A stretch of 37,544 nucleotides of DNA from an uncultured Acetatifactor sp. (GCA_910586835.1 CAJUJU010000040.1:1-37544), one strand, 5' to 3'; shown: positions 27,247 to 36,495, counted from the first letter of the stretch. Program-made: numbers and translations. The notes: generated from the sequence alone by a model not told the origin.

Positions 27247-30200
27247 ATGAAGAGAAAGCTGGGAAATATTGCAGTCATACTTTTTTACGGAATAGGCGCG
27301 TGTCTGCTGGTGTGGCTGATATATCAAAACGGTGTCTGGCCCGGCGGGTCTGACACCATGTGTCATGTCTATAAGGGAGATATTCTTTACAAGGAGATAC
27401 TGAAGGGGAATTTTTATCCTTTGATCGATCCTCTGTGGTATAACGGCGTGGAGATGATGCGCTATTGGGCGCCTCTTCCCGTGTATGTACTGGCGCTGTG
27501 CCAGGCGTTGGCGGGAGGGGATCTCTTTTACGGATATCTTCTGTTTGTGGGCGGTGTGTTCTTTTTCGGGGCGCTGGTATGGCTGCACATCGGCGGCAGG
27601 CATGGCAGATGGAAGCTGGGGGCGTTTCTCGGAGCGCTCTGGTTCTTTATGCCCAACAATCTCTATGCGCTGTTTGTGGAGGGAAATCTGCCCAGATCCC
27701 TGTGTATGATTTTTCTGCCCTGGCTGACGGAACAGATCTGGCTGTATCTGACGGAAAAGCGCTGGCAGAATCTGCTGGGGATTCTGGGGTGTTTTCTGCC
27801 CATCGTGCTCTGCCATTTGGGCTACGCAGGCATGATCCTGCTGGCGGTGCTTCTGTTTCTCGCGGTGTATCTCATTCGGTTTGGGGGTCTGCGGAAATGT
27901 CTGCACATCCTGTTTGCCCTGGTGCTTTCCGTCCTGATTCTGGGGGTGTGGGTCTATCCCTCCCTGCAAGGGGGGATTACCTCCACGGACAGCTCACAGG
28001 TCATGAAAACTTTTTTCCAGAGCGCGGCTGTTTCTCTGAATCCCTTTTATCGCATACAGAACGGCGCCTGGGCGGCATTCTATTTTGGGCTTGCTGCCTT
28101 TTTGGCGGCGGTTCCCGGGGTGCTTTTCGGGAAAAACAAATCCTCCGTGTATTTTTTCTCGGCACTGTTGATCTTTCTGTGTACCACCAACGCCATGTAT
28201 CCGATTATCAGTCATTTGCCCGGCAGCCAGTATCTCTGGATGCTGCGGTTTCTTTCCATTGCCCTGTGCATGATCCTGTTCGGACTTATGCTCTGGCACA
28301 CGCTGAAGAAGAGCTGGCTGCGGTTTTTTGCCTTTCTTCTGGTTCTGGATGTGCTGCCGTCCATGACGTTGGTGACGGGAGATTTTTCAGCGAGACCGGT
28401 GGAGGAGCGGATGGCGGAAATCGATCAGTATTCCCTGCTGTCTGAAGCCAGGGAAATTACCACGCAGCGGATTGCCTGCATGGATTTGAACGCCCTGGAA
28501 TCCACGGGGGCGTTTCTGATCTCCGACTATGGGAAGCCCATGGCGGCAACCTTTGGCGCAGGCTGGCAGTCTGCCAATACGGCGGAAAACATTGTGATGC
28601 TGAACGAGGCTATGGAGACAGGGCGCTACCATTACCTGTTTGACAGGTGCCTGGAGCTGGGGAATGATTCCGTCCTGATCCGCATCGATCAGATGAAGGA
28701 CGGCTACCTGGATCTGGAGAAGGTGAAGGTGGCCGGGGAGGCAGTGGGTTATAAGCTGGCGGCGGAAAATGAGGGTTATCTCCTGTTTCACCTGGATACC
28801 TGGGAGCAGTTTGGGGTGATCAGCGATTATCAGGCCATCGGCATTGGGAGGGCGTCCCTGAGCGTCACCATGGACTATCCTGCCATGGAGTGCGGGGACT
28901 CGGATAATCTGAACGACTACCGTTTTGAAGAATTGGTAAAATACAGGCTTGTGTTTTTGGACGGTTTTACTTATGATAATAAGCAGAAGGCGGAGGAGCT
29001 GGTGCTGCGGCTCTCGGAGGCAGGAGTCCGGGTAGTGATCGGAGCGGACGGCATTCCGGTGGATGAGCACACCGGTGTCAGCAGTTTTCTGGACGTCGTG
29101 TGCCAGCCCATGCTTTTTTCCAATGGCTATCCGCTGCTGGATACCATAGACGGGGTGTTGGACTGCGATCTTTTTCCGGAAGGGTATACCAGTTGGCGCG
29201 CCATGTATCTGAACGGACTGGATGAGTGCTGGGGAAAGATAGTCGAGCTGGATGAGGAACTGGATTTTTTCGGAACGGTCAAAAATGACAATGTTGTCAT
29301 GATTGGGCTGAATCTTCCTTATTTTTACAGCCTCACCCGAGATGAGGGAGTGGGAAGGCTTCTTTCTCATGCCATGACGATCTCGGAAAACCAGCTGCCT
29401 CACAGGAGCACCGTCCCTCTTGAGGTGGAGTGGGAAAAAGACCGGATTATCATTCGGTCGGAGTATGACAATGTAAATACCACGCTGGCTTACCATGACA
29501 TTTTTGACGGGTCAGCAGAGGTTGCCCACAGGAATAACCTGACCTATGTGAACCGGGGAGAGACGGTGATTGGGCTGCACTATCCGTATCTGAAGGAAGG
29601 ACTTCTGATCAGTGTTGTGTCCCTGCTTCTGACAGCGCTGTTCCTGGTCAGAGTGAGAATGCTCTGGCGTGGGCGCTATGTGGAAAAGGTGGAGCTTACC
29701 GAGGTGAAGCGTCCTGTCAGGGGAAAAACGCCCTGCTTTGAGGTGACGGTTCCCGAAGGAGTCAGGTACAGAGTCACAGGGGTGGAGTGGTATGACGGGG
29801 AAGGCGGCCGGATGCAGCCGGACAGCCCGTTCGGAGAAGGCAGATGCCAGGTCAGGATTACGCTCAGGGTGGATGAGGAGGAACACTTCTCCGGGGAACT
29901 GAGGGCATCCGTGAACGGGCTGAACGCGGACAGCACACAGCTGCAGGAAAGGGACAAGGCGGCTTCGGTGGAAATGTCCTATGAGGTGCTGGATCCCTTC
30001 CGCTATATCCGACAGCCGGAGGATCTGGAAGTATTTTCCGGGGAGAAGGCGACAGTCAGGTGGAGTATATCCAAGATGCCCCAGGTAGGGTATTTACAGA
30101 TATTGGAAGGAGAAAACTGGATTATCTGTGACACACTTCCCAGAGAGGCGGAGTGGGAGCTTTCCCTGGAACTTTCAGGGGACGGCTTCGGCAAAGCGGC

Positions 30201-31191
30201 GCAGGAGAGATATCGGCTTGCTTATATCACCGGAACCGGAGGGCTGGAGTACAGCCGGGAGTTCACGGTAAAATGGAAGGAGAACGGGCGAATGAGAATT
30301 TTGGTGACAGGCGTGAACGGACAGCTGGGTCATGACGTGATGAATGAGCTGGCGGCGAGAGGGATAGAGGGGATGGGGACAGATCTCACTCCGGCCTACG
30401 GCGGACTGCAGGACGGCACTGCGGTGACAGGAATGCCATACAGACAGCTTGACATTACGGACGGCGGCGCGGCGGCTGAACTTCTGCGCAGGGAGAGACC
30501 GGATGCGGTGATCCATTGCGCGGCTTATACGGCGGTGGATGCCGCGGAGGAAAACGAAGCGGTTTGCCGCAGGGTGAATGCGGAGGGAACCCGCAGCCTT
30601 GCCCTGGTGTGCAGGGAGCTTGACATTAAGATGCTTTATATCAGCACGGATTATGTGTTCAGCGGGAAGGGTGAGCATGTCTGGGAGCCGGAGGACGAGA
30701 GAGCGCCGGAAAGCGTATACGGGCAGACCAAGTACGAGGGCGAGCTGGCGGTGCAGGAGCTTTTGGAGAAGTACTTTATCGTCCGGGTGGCCTGGGTGTT
30801 CGGCATCAACGGCAAAAATTTTGTCAGAACCATGCTGAAGCTGGCAGAAAGCCATGACACGATCCGGGTGGTGAACGACCAGTTCGGTTCCCCCACCTAC
30901 ACGCTGGATTTGGCCAGACTGCTGGCGGATATGATAGTCACGGAGAAATACGGTGTCTATCACGCCACAAATGAGGGGATCTGTTCCTGGTATGATTTTG
31001 CCTGCGCAATCTTTCAGGAGGCCGGCGTGAACGTGAAGGTGGTGCCTGTTACCACGGAGGAATACGGAGCTAAGGCGAAACGGCCTGCAAACAGCCGGAT
31101 GAGCAAGGAAAAGCTGTCGGAAAACGGATTTGAACGTCTTCCCGAATGGCGGGACGCGCTGAGACGGTATATCCGGGAGTTAAAAGCGTGA
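27247..31191 (+). CDS. Giant PTPS-related polytopic membrane protein fused to RmlD-type dTDP-4-dehydrorhamnose reductase
   Basis: The 1314-residue product combines two unrelated parts. Residues about 1-380 hold roughly ten membrane helices (first at 9-27) with a short acidic GSDTMCH loop near 33-39. A large extracytoplasmic domain follows (about 385-780), then another TM (about 783-805) and a beta-rich region to about 1010. This is the layout of the PTPS-related membrane family (Pfam PTPS_related), GT-C-like in topology. From Met1016 an entire RmlD short-chain dehydrogenase of 299 residues begins: VTGVNGQLG, STDYVFSG, YGQTKYEGE (YxxxK) and DQFGSPTYT. RmlD makes dTDP-L-rhamnose. An AAGGAG site and ATG are retained at the junction, so free RmlD might also be made. 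No rmlA, rmlB or rmlC is in the window. Confidence 0.88.
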   Translation: MKRKLGNIAVILFYGIGACLLVWLIYQNGVWPGGSDTMCHVYKGDILYKEILKGNFYPLIDPLWYNGVEMMRYWAPLPVYVLALCQALAGGDLFYGYLLFVGGVFFFGALVWLHIGGRHGRWKLGAFLGALWFFMPNNLYALFVEGNLPRSLCMIFLPWLTEQIWLYLTEKRWQNLLGILGCFLPIVLCHLGYAGMILLAVLLFLAVYLIRFGGLRKCLHILFALVLSVLILGVWVYPSLQGGITSTDSSQVMKTFFQSAAVSLNPFYRIQNGAWAAFYFGLAAFLAAVPGVLFGKNKSSVYFFSALLIFLCTTNAMYPIISHLPGSQYLWMLRFLSIALCMILFGLMLWHTLKKSWLRFFAFLLVLDVLPSMTLVTGDFSARPVEERMAEIDQYSLLSEAREITTQRIACMDLNALESTGAFLISDYGKPMAATFGAGWQSANTAENIVMLNEAMETGRYHYLFDRCLELGNDSVLIRIDQMKDGYLDLEKVKVAGEAVGYKLAAENEGYLLFHLDTWEQFGVISDYQAIGIGRASLSVTMDYPAMECGDSDNLNDYRFEELVKYRLVFLDGFTYDNKQKAEELVLRLSEAGVRVVIGADGIPVDEHTGVSSFLDVVCQPMLFSNGYPLLDTIDGVLDCDLFPEGYTSWRAMYLNGLDECWGKIVELDEELDFFGTVKNDNVVMIGLNLPYFYSLTRDEGVGRLLSHAMTISENQLPHRSTVPLEVEWEKDRIIIRSEYDNVNTTLAYHDIFDGSAEVAHRNNLTYVNRGETVIGLHYPYLKEGLLISVVSLLLTALFLVRVRMLWRGRYVEKVELTEVKRPVRGKTPCFEVTVPEGVRYRVTGVEWYDGEGGRMQPDSPFGEGRCQVRITLRVDEEEHFSGELRASVNGLNADSTQLQERDKAASVEMSYEVLDPFRYIRQPEDLEVFSGEKATVRWSISKMPQVGYLQILEGENWIICDTLPREAEWELSLELSGDGFGKAAQERYRLAYITGTGGLEYSREFTVKWKENGRMRILVTGVNGQLGHDVMNELAARGIEGMGTDLTPAYGGLQDGTAVTGMPYRQLDITDGGAAAELLRRERPDAVIHCAAYTAVDAAEENEAVCRRVNAEGTRSLALVCRELDIKMLYISTDYVFSGKGEHVWEPEDERAPESVYGQTKYEGELAVQELLEKYFIVRVAWVFGINGKNFVRTMLKLAESHDTIRVVNDQFGSPTYTLDLARLLADMIVTEKYGVYHATNEGICSWYDFACAIFQEAGVNVKVVPVTTEEYGAKAKRPANSRMSKEKLSENGFERLPEWRDALRRYIRELKA
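30277..30294 (+). promoter_or_regulatory. Retained ribosome site and internal ATG for the RmlD part
   Basis: AAGGAG (30277-30282), nine bases, ATG (30292-30294) in frame with the large protein. This is where a stand-alone rmlD would start; the encoded sequence MRILVTG is the native RmlD N terminus. It suggests a recent fusion or dual expression. Confidence 0.65.
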
Positions 31192-31205
31192 AAGGGGGAA
31201 CCGGA

Positions 31206-31529
31206 TTGCGCAGGAGGATTTTATCCGTATTGGTCTGTCTGGCCGCGCTTGCCGTTATGCTGGGCCTTGGCGCGGCCGGCAGACGGAATACCGCGGATGC
31301 CATCGGCATCGGCGTGATTATGGGTGAGGCTGTGAGAGTGCGCCAAGCCCCGTCCCGGACTGCGGATATCGTCGCAGTGCTGAGGGGCGGGCTGGAAGTA
31401 ACCGTTCTGGCGGAGGAAAATGACTTTTATCAGATTATTGCAGAGATAGAAGGCGAGGAAAGAGAACCCGACGTAATTGTGGAGGGTTATGTAAAGGCGG
31501 AGCTTATTTCGCTGGAGAAGCTCTTCTGA
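31206..31529 (+). CDS. Small secreted or membrane-anchored SH3b protein
   Basis: The 107-residue protein starts with LRRRILSVLV and a single hydrophobic segment (about 5-22) that is either a signal peptide or an anchor. It then has one bacterial SH3 domain (about 35-105): GEAVRVRQAPSRTADIVAVL and a central EENDFYQI segment. SH3b modules usually bind cell-wall peptides. TTG 31206 is chosen as start because AAGGGGG lies exactly seven bases upstream; GTG 31188, overlapping the previous stop, is an alternative. It follows the giant fusion by 14 bases and is the last gene before the rpsL promoter. Confidence 0.7.
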   Translation: MRRRILSVLVCLAALAVMLGLGAAGRRNTADAIGIGVIMGEAVRVRQAPSRTADIVAVLRGGLEVTVLAEENDFYQIIAEIEGEEREPDVIVEGYVKAELISLEKLF

Positions 31530-31582
31530 TCATTTTGAGTAAAAAAATGAGAAATCTTTTCTTTAAAAAATGAAAAATAGAA

Positions 31583-31611
31583 TTGACAACACATCTGTTA
31601 GCAAGTATACT
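31583..31611 (+). promoter_or_regulatory. str operon promoter (rpsL)
   Basis: TTGACA (31583-31588), 17-bp spacer, TATACT (31606-31611): a consensus-strength promoter about 75 bases before rpsL, in an AT-rich gap. It makes the str genes independent of the upstream cassette. Confidence 0.85.
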
Positions 31612-31686
31612 ATCTAAGTGTGCGCACAGATGTGTATTTTTTTGTGTGCCATAAATAATACCACTATATGAAAGAGGTGAAACAGA

Positions 31687-32109
31687 ATGCCAACATTTAA
31701 CCAGTTAGTAAGAAAAGGACGTCAGACTACTGCAAAGAAGTCTACAGCACCTGCTCTGCAGAAAGGTTACAACTCCCTTCATAAGAAGGCTACAGATGTG
31801 TCCGCTCCTCAGAAGCGTGGTGTATGTACTGCTGTAAAGACAGCAACTCCCAAGAAGCCTAACTCAGCTCTCAGAAAGATCGCCAGAGTACGTCTTTCCA
31901 ACGGAATCGAGGTTACAAGCTACATTCCCGGTGAAGGTCATAATCTGCAGGAGCACAGCGTTGTTCTGATCCGCGGAGGAAGAGTTAAGGATCTGCCCGG
32001 TACAAGATATCACATTATCCGTGGTACGCTGGATACCGCAGGGGTTGCCAACAGAAGGCAGGCTCGCTCCAAGTACGGTGCGAAGAGACCTAAGGACGCC
32101 AAGAAATAA
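31687..32109 (+). CDS. rpsL: 30S ribosomal protein S12
   Basis: The 140-residue S12 contains TPKKPNSALRKIARVRLSNG and GGRVKDLPGTRYH. The lysines at the two usual streptomycin-resistance positions are wild type. It sits in the decoding centre. GAAAGAGGTG precedes the ATG. It is first in the str operon; the 236-base gap to rpsG is longer than usual and contains a palindrome and a short direct repeat. Confidence 0.98.
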   Translation: MPTFNQLVRKGRQTTAKKSTAPALQKGYNSLHKKATDVSAPQKRGVCTAVKTATPKKPNSALRKIARVRLSNGIEVTSYIPGEGHNLQEHSVVLIRGGRVKDLPGTRYHIIRGTLDTAGVANRRQARSKYGAKRPKDAKK

Positions 32110-32185
32110 GGCTGGACGAGTAGTAGTTTGAATGCGGAAAATCCGAAGGATGGAGGATAACCCGGAAAAATCCGAAGGGTTTTTC

Positions 32186-32208
32186 AAGGTGTCAGGAACT
32201 GACACCTT
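32186..32208. repeat. Perfect 9-bp palindrome in the rpsL-rpsG gap
   Basis: AAGGTGTCA (32186-32194), GGAAC, TGACACCTT (32200-32208). It is preceded by two copies of AATCCGAAGG (32140-32149, 32169-32178). Such GGTGTCA...TGACACC palindromes look like short dispersed extragenic repeats. It lacks a good U-tract, so it is a weak terminator at most. Confidence 0.7.
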
Positions 32209-32345
32209 TGTACCACAAAAACGAAACTAAGAAAAGTGTTGGAAATTCTGTCTTACAGATATTACAGCGCGAACACTTGGGGAAACACATGTGAGTACCG
32301 ATGATCTAACGAAATGATTTTATTATTGTTAAGGAGGGAAGAACC

Positions 32346-32816
32346 GTGCCACGCAAAGGACATATTCAGAAAAGAGATGTATTAGCGGATCCTTTATACA
32401 ACAACAAGGTGGTCACCAAGCTTATCAACAACATAATGCTTGACGGTAAGAAGGGTGTAGCACAGAAGATTGTATACGGCGCATTTGCAAAGGTAGAAGC
32501 AAAGTCCGGCAAGCCCGCTCTGGATGTATTTGAAGAGGCCATGAACAACATCATGCCTGTTCTGGAGGTAAAGGCGAGACGTATCGGCGGCGCTACCTAT
32601 CAGGTGCCCATCGAGGTCAGAGCAGAGAGACGTCAGGCTCTGGGCCTTCGCTGGCTGACCATGTTCTCCCGCAAGAGAAGCGAGAAGACCATGGAGGACA
32701 GACTGGCAAATGAAATTCTTGACGCATCCAACAATACCGGCGCTGCAGTCAAGAGAAAAGAAGATATGCACAAGATGGCAGAGGCAAACAAGGCGTTTGC
32801 ACATTACCGCTTCTAA
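32346..32816 (+). CDS. rpsG: 30S ribosomal protein S7
   Basis: The 156-residue S7 starts PRKGHIQKRDVLADPLYN. It has the conserved ARRIGGATYQVPIEV motif and C-terminal LANEILDASNNTG. Translation begins at GTG 32346 behind AAGGAGGG. S7 nucleates assembly of the 30S head and in many bacteria represses the str operon. Confidence 0.97.
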   Translation: MPRKGHIQKRDVLADPLYNNKVVTKLINNIMLDGKKGVAQKIVYGAFAKVEAKSGKPALDVFEEAMNNIMPVLEVKARRIGGATYQVPIEVRAERRQALGLRWLTMFSRKRSEKTMEDRLANEILDASNNTGAAVKRKEDMHKMAEANKAFAHYRF

Positions 32817-32926
32817 GACAGAGGGTATGTGTGGACAAACGCCTCGGCGTTTGACTGTCATCATTTTTGGCGGGGAATGAATTTTTTCCCGTAATGGTTT
32901 TTCAATAAATAGAGGAGGAAAAAATC

Positions 32927-35089
32927 TTGGCTGGAAGAGAATATCCGTTAGAGAGAACCAGAAATATTGGAATTATGGCTCATATCGATGCAGGTAAGAC
33001 CACATTGACCGAGCGTATTCTGTATTATACTGGCGTAAACTACAAGATCGGTGATACTCATGAAGGCACTGCTACCATGGACTGGATGGAGCAGGAGCAG
33101 GAGAGAGGTATTACCATCACATCTGCAGCTACAACCTGCCACTGGACTCTGGAAAAAGAAACCAAGCCCTGTGAAGGCGCGTTGGAGCACCGTATCAATA
33201 TCATTGATACTCCTGGCCATGTGGATTTTACCGTAGAAGTAGAGCGTTCCCTTCGTGTGCTGGACGGCGCTGTCGGCGTCTTCTGCGCGAAGGGCGGTGT
33301 GGAGCCTCAGTCCGAGAACGTGTGGCGTCAGGCTGACACCTACAATGTTCCCCGTATGGCGTTCATCAATAAGATGGATATCCTGGGAGCAAATTTCTAC
33401 GGAGCGGTAGAACAGATCAGAACCAGACTGGGCAAAAATGCCATTGTCCTTCAGCTGCCTATCGGCAAGGAAGAGGACTTTAAGGGAATCATTGACCTGT
33501 TTGAGATGAAGGCTTATATCTTTAATGACGATAAGGGTGATGACATCACCGTTACCGATGACCTGGGCGATATGAAGGACGATGCTGAACTCTATCGTTC
33601 TGAGCTGGTGGAAAAGGTCTGCGAGCTGGATGACGAACTGATGATGATGTACCTGGATGGCGAGGAGCCTTCCGTGGAGGATATGAAGAAAGTTCTCCGC
33701 AAAGCGACCTGTGAGTGTACGGCAATTCCCGTATGCTGCGGTTCCGCTTACCGTAATAGGGGAGTCCAGAAGCTTCTGGACGCTGTTCTTGAGTATATGC
33801 CTGCGCCTACTGATATCCCTGCTATCAAGGGAACAGATCTGGATGGTAACGAGGTGGAGAGACATCCGTCCGACGACGAGCCCTTCTCCGCTCTGGCATT
33901 TAAGATTATGGCAGATCCCTTCGTAGGAAAGCTTGCCTTCTTCCGCGTATATTCCGGAAGCATGAATGCAGGATCCTATGTTTTGAATGCTACCAAAGAT
34001 AAGAAGGAACGCGTGGGCCGTATCCTGCAGATGCATGCCAACAAGCGTGCGGAGCTGGATAAGGTATTTTCCGGTGATATCGCTGCGGCAGTGGGCTTTA
34101 AGTTCACCACCACCGGCGACACCATCTGTGACGACCAGCATCCCGTGATTCTGGAGTCCATGGAATTCCCCGAGCCCGTTATCGAGCTGGCTATCGAGCC
34201 CAAGACCAAAGCTGGTCAGGGCAAGATGGGCGAGGCTCTTGCAAAGCTGGCCGAGGAGGATCCTACTTTCCGCGCACACACCAATCCGGAGACGGGCCAG
34301 ACGATTATTGCAGGTATGGGTGAGCTTCACCTGGAGATCATTGTTGACCGTCTGCTTCGTGAGTTCAAGGTGGAGGCCAATGTGGGCGCACCTCAGGTTG
34401 CCTACAAGGAGGCGTTTACCAAGAGCGTCGAGGTGGATTCCAAATATGCAAAGCAGTCCGGCGGCCGCGGTCAGTATGGACATTGTAAAGTTAAGTTTGA
34501 GCCCCTGGAGGCAAACTGCGAGAAATTTGAGTTTGATCCCAAGGCGAATATCCTGATCAACGAGCCCCCTGTGCTGTTGTTTGAATCCACTGTTGTGGGC
34601 GGAGCGATTCCCAAGGAGTATATCCCTGCAGTTGGCGCGGGTATCAAAGAAGCGGCTCAGGCAGGTATCCTGGGCGGATTCCCTGTACTCGGTGTTCATG
34701 CAAACGTGTATGACGGCACCTACCATGAGGTAGACTCTTCCGAGATGGCTTTCCACATCGCAGGTTCCATGGCATTCAAGGAGGCTATGCAGAAGGCAGC
34801 TCCTGTGCTGTTGGAGCCCATCATGAAGGTGGAGGTTACCATGCCCGAGGAATATATGGGTGATGTCATCGGTGACCTGAATTCCCGCCGCGGACGTGTG
34901 GAGGGTATGGAGGATATCGGCGGAGGCAAGATGGTGAAGGCATTCGTTCCTCTTGCGGAAATGTTCGGCTATTCCACAGACCTTCGTTCCAAGACCCAGG
35001 GTCGTGGAAACTACTCCATGTTCTTTGACAAGTACGAGCCTGTTCCCAAGAATGTGCAGGAGAAGGTGCTGGCTGCAAAAAAGAACTAA
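32927..35089 (+). CDS. fusA: Translation elongation factor G
   Basis: The 720-residue GTPase has P-loop AHIDAGKTT (about 18-26), switch II DTPGH, NKMD and the five-domain EF-G layout, ending in the domain V YFGYST-like segment EMFGYSTDLRSKTQGRG. It drives translocation and, with RRF, ribosome recycling. It uses a TTG start at 32927 with AGAGGAGGA upstream; MAGREYPLERTRNIGI is the expected N terminus. It lies 110 bases after rpsG. Confidence 0.98.
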   Translation: MAGREYPLERTRNIGIMAHIDAGKTTLTERILYYTGVNYKIGDTHEGTATMDWMEQEQERGITITSAATTCHWTLEKETKPCEGALEHRINIIDTPGHVDFTVEVERSLRVLDGAVGVFCAKGGVEPQSENVWRQADTYNVPRMAFINKMDILGANFYGAVEQIRTRLGKNAIVLQLPIGKEEDFKGIIDLFEMKAYIFNDDKGDDITVTDDLGDMKDDAELYRSELVEKVCELDDELMMMYLDGEEPSVEDMKKVLRKATCECTAIPVCCGSAYRNRGVQKLLDAVLEYMPAPTDIPAIKGTDLDGNEVERHPSDDEPFSALAFKIMADPFVGKLAFFRVYSGSMNAGSYVLNATKDKKERVGRILQMHANKRAELDKVFSGDIAAAVGFKFTTTGDTICDDQHPVILESMEFPEPVIELAIEPKTKAGQGKMGEALAKLAEEDPTFRAHTNPETGQTIIAGMGELHLEIIVDRLLREFKVEANVGAPQVAYKEAFTKSVEVDSKYAKQSGGRGQYGHCKVKFEPLEANCEKFEFDPKANILINEPPVLLFESTVVGGAIPKEYIPAVGAGIKEAAQAGILGGFPVLGVHANVYDGTYHEVDSSEMAFHIAGSMAFKEAMQKAAPVLLEPIMKVEVTMPEEYMGDVIGDLNSRRGRVEGMEDIGGGKMVKAFVPLAEMFGYSTDLRSKTQGRGNYSMFFDKYEPVPKNVQEKVLAAKKN

Positions 35090-35116
35090 GTAGTTGGTAA
35101 AAAGTGCAAAAATAGC

Positions 35117-35161
35117 TTGAAAAAACCTGGCTGATTCCATATAATGAGAATTAGCCGGGTT
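35117..35161 (+). promoter_or_regulatory. tuf promoter with its -10 box in the loop of an inverted repeat
   Basis: TTGAAA (35117-35122), 17-bp spacer, TATAAT (35140-35145). A 13-bp inverted repeat (35124-35136/35149-35161, two G.U pairs) flanks the -10, so TATAAT is in its 12-base loop. A second hairpin with CGCCGA/TCGGCG arms (35168-35173/35191-35196) lies in the tuf leader. Confidence 0.8.
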
Positions 35162-35244
35162 GTGAAGCGCCGAGTGTGCGCAAGCGCGCTTCGGCGGAGA
35201 AAGAATAACATGTTGTTTCAATTATTTTAAGGAGGATTTCAATA

Positions 35245-36432
35245 ATGGCTAAAGCTAAATTTGAAAGAAACAAGCCCCATTGTAACATTGGTACCATCGG
35301 TCACGTTGACCATGGTAAGACAACTCTGACGGCTGCGATCACCAAGGTTCTGGCTGAGAGAGTATCCGGAAACGAGAAGGTGGATTTCGAGAATATCGAT
35401 AAGGCTCCCGAAGAGAGAGAGCGTGGTATCACCATTTCTACCGCACATGTGGAGTATCAGACTGAAAAGAGACACTATGCGCACGTTGACTGCCCCGGAC
35501 ATGCTGACTATGTCAAGAACATGATCACCGGTGCTGCTCAGATGGACGGCGCAATCCTTGTTGTGGCTGCTACCGACGGCGTTATGGCTCAGACCAAGGA
35601 GCACATCCTTCTGTCCCGTCAGGTAGGCGTGCCTTATATCGTTGTATTCATGAACAAGTGTGATATGGTTGACGATCCCGAGCTTCTTGAGCTGGTTGAG
35701 ATGGAGATCACCGAGCAGCTGGAAGAGTACGAGTTCACGGATTGCCCTATCGTCAAGGGTTCTGCTCTGAAGGCTCTGGAAGATCCCAACGGCGAGTGGG
35801 GTGACAAGGTTATGGAGCTGATGGATACTGTAGACAGCTATATTCCTGATCCTCAGCGTGATACCGACAAGCCTTTCCTGATGCCTGTCGAGGACGTATT
35901 CACCATTACCGGTCGTGGTACTGTTGCTACCGGCCGTGTAGAGCGTGGTACGCTGCACCTGAATGACGAAGTTGAGATCATCGGTATCAAGGAAGAGACC
36001 AAGAAGACCGTTGTTACCGGTATCGAGATGTTCCGTAAGATGCTGGATGAGGCACAGGCTGGTGATAACATCGGCGCACTGCTTCGTGGCGTTCAGAGAA
36101 CCGAGATCGAAAGAGGACAGGTTCTTGCAAAGCCCGGCACCGTTACCTGCCACACCAAGTTTACCGCTCAGGTATACGTTCTGACCAAGGACGAGGGTGG
36201 TCGTCATACACCTTTCTTCAACAACTATCGTCCTCAGTTCTACTTCAGAACAACCGACGTAACCGGCGTTTGCGCACTTCCTGCAGGTACTGAGATGTGC
36301 ATGCCTGGCGATAACGTTGAGATGACCATCGAGCTGATTCATCCCATCGCTATGGAGCAGGGACTTACGTTTGCTATCCGTGAGGGTGGTAGAACTGTTG
36401 GTTCTGGTCGTGTGGCTACAATCATCGAGTAA
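35245..36432 (+). CDS. tuf: Translation elongation factor Tu
   Basis: The 395-residue EF-Tu has GHVDHGKTT (about 19-27), DCPGH, NKCD and SALKAL motifs and the two C-terminal beta-barrels. It delivers aminoacyl-tRNA to the ribosome. It has its own strong promoter in addition to fusA readthrough and ends before a strong terminator. AAGGAGG precedes the ATG. Confidence 0.98.
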   Translation: MAKAKFERNKPHCNIGTIGHVDHGKTTLTAAITKVLAERVSGNEKVDFENIDKAPEERERGITISTAHVEYQTEKRHYAHVDCPGHADYVKNMITGAAQMDGAILVVAATDGVMAQTKEHILLSRQVGVPYIVVFMNKCDMVDDPELLELVEMEITEQLEEYEFTDCPIVKGSALKALEDPNGEWGDKVMELMDTVDSYIPDPQRDTDKPFLMPVEDVFTITGRGTVATGRVERGTLHLNDEVEIIGIKEETKKTVVTGIEMFRKMLDEAQAGDNIGALLRGVQRTEIERGQVLAKPGTVTCHTKFTAQVYVLTKDEGGRHTPFFNNYRPQFYFRTTDVTGVCALPAGTEMCMPGDNVEMTIELIHPIAMEQGLTFAIREGGRTVGSGRVATIIE

Positions 36433-36454
36433 TTATAATTTATTCAGTAAATTC

Positions 36455-36487
36455 AAGGCTTTCGGAGGTTTCTCCGAAAGCCTTTTT
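36455..36487 (+). terminator. Intrinsic terminator after tuf
   Basis: Perfect 12-bp stem AAGGCTTTCGGA/TCCGAAAGCCTT (36455-36466/36473-36484) with loop GGTTTC and a T tract. Confidence 0.93.
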
Positions 36488-36495
36488 ACGTGGAA

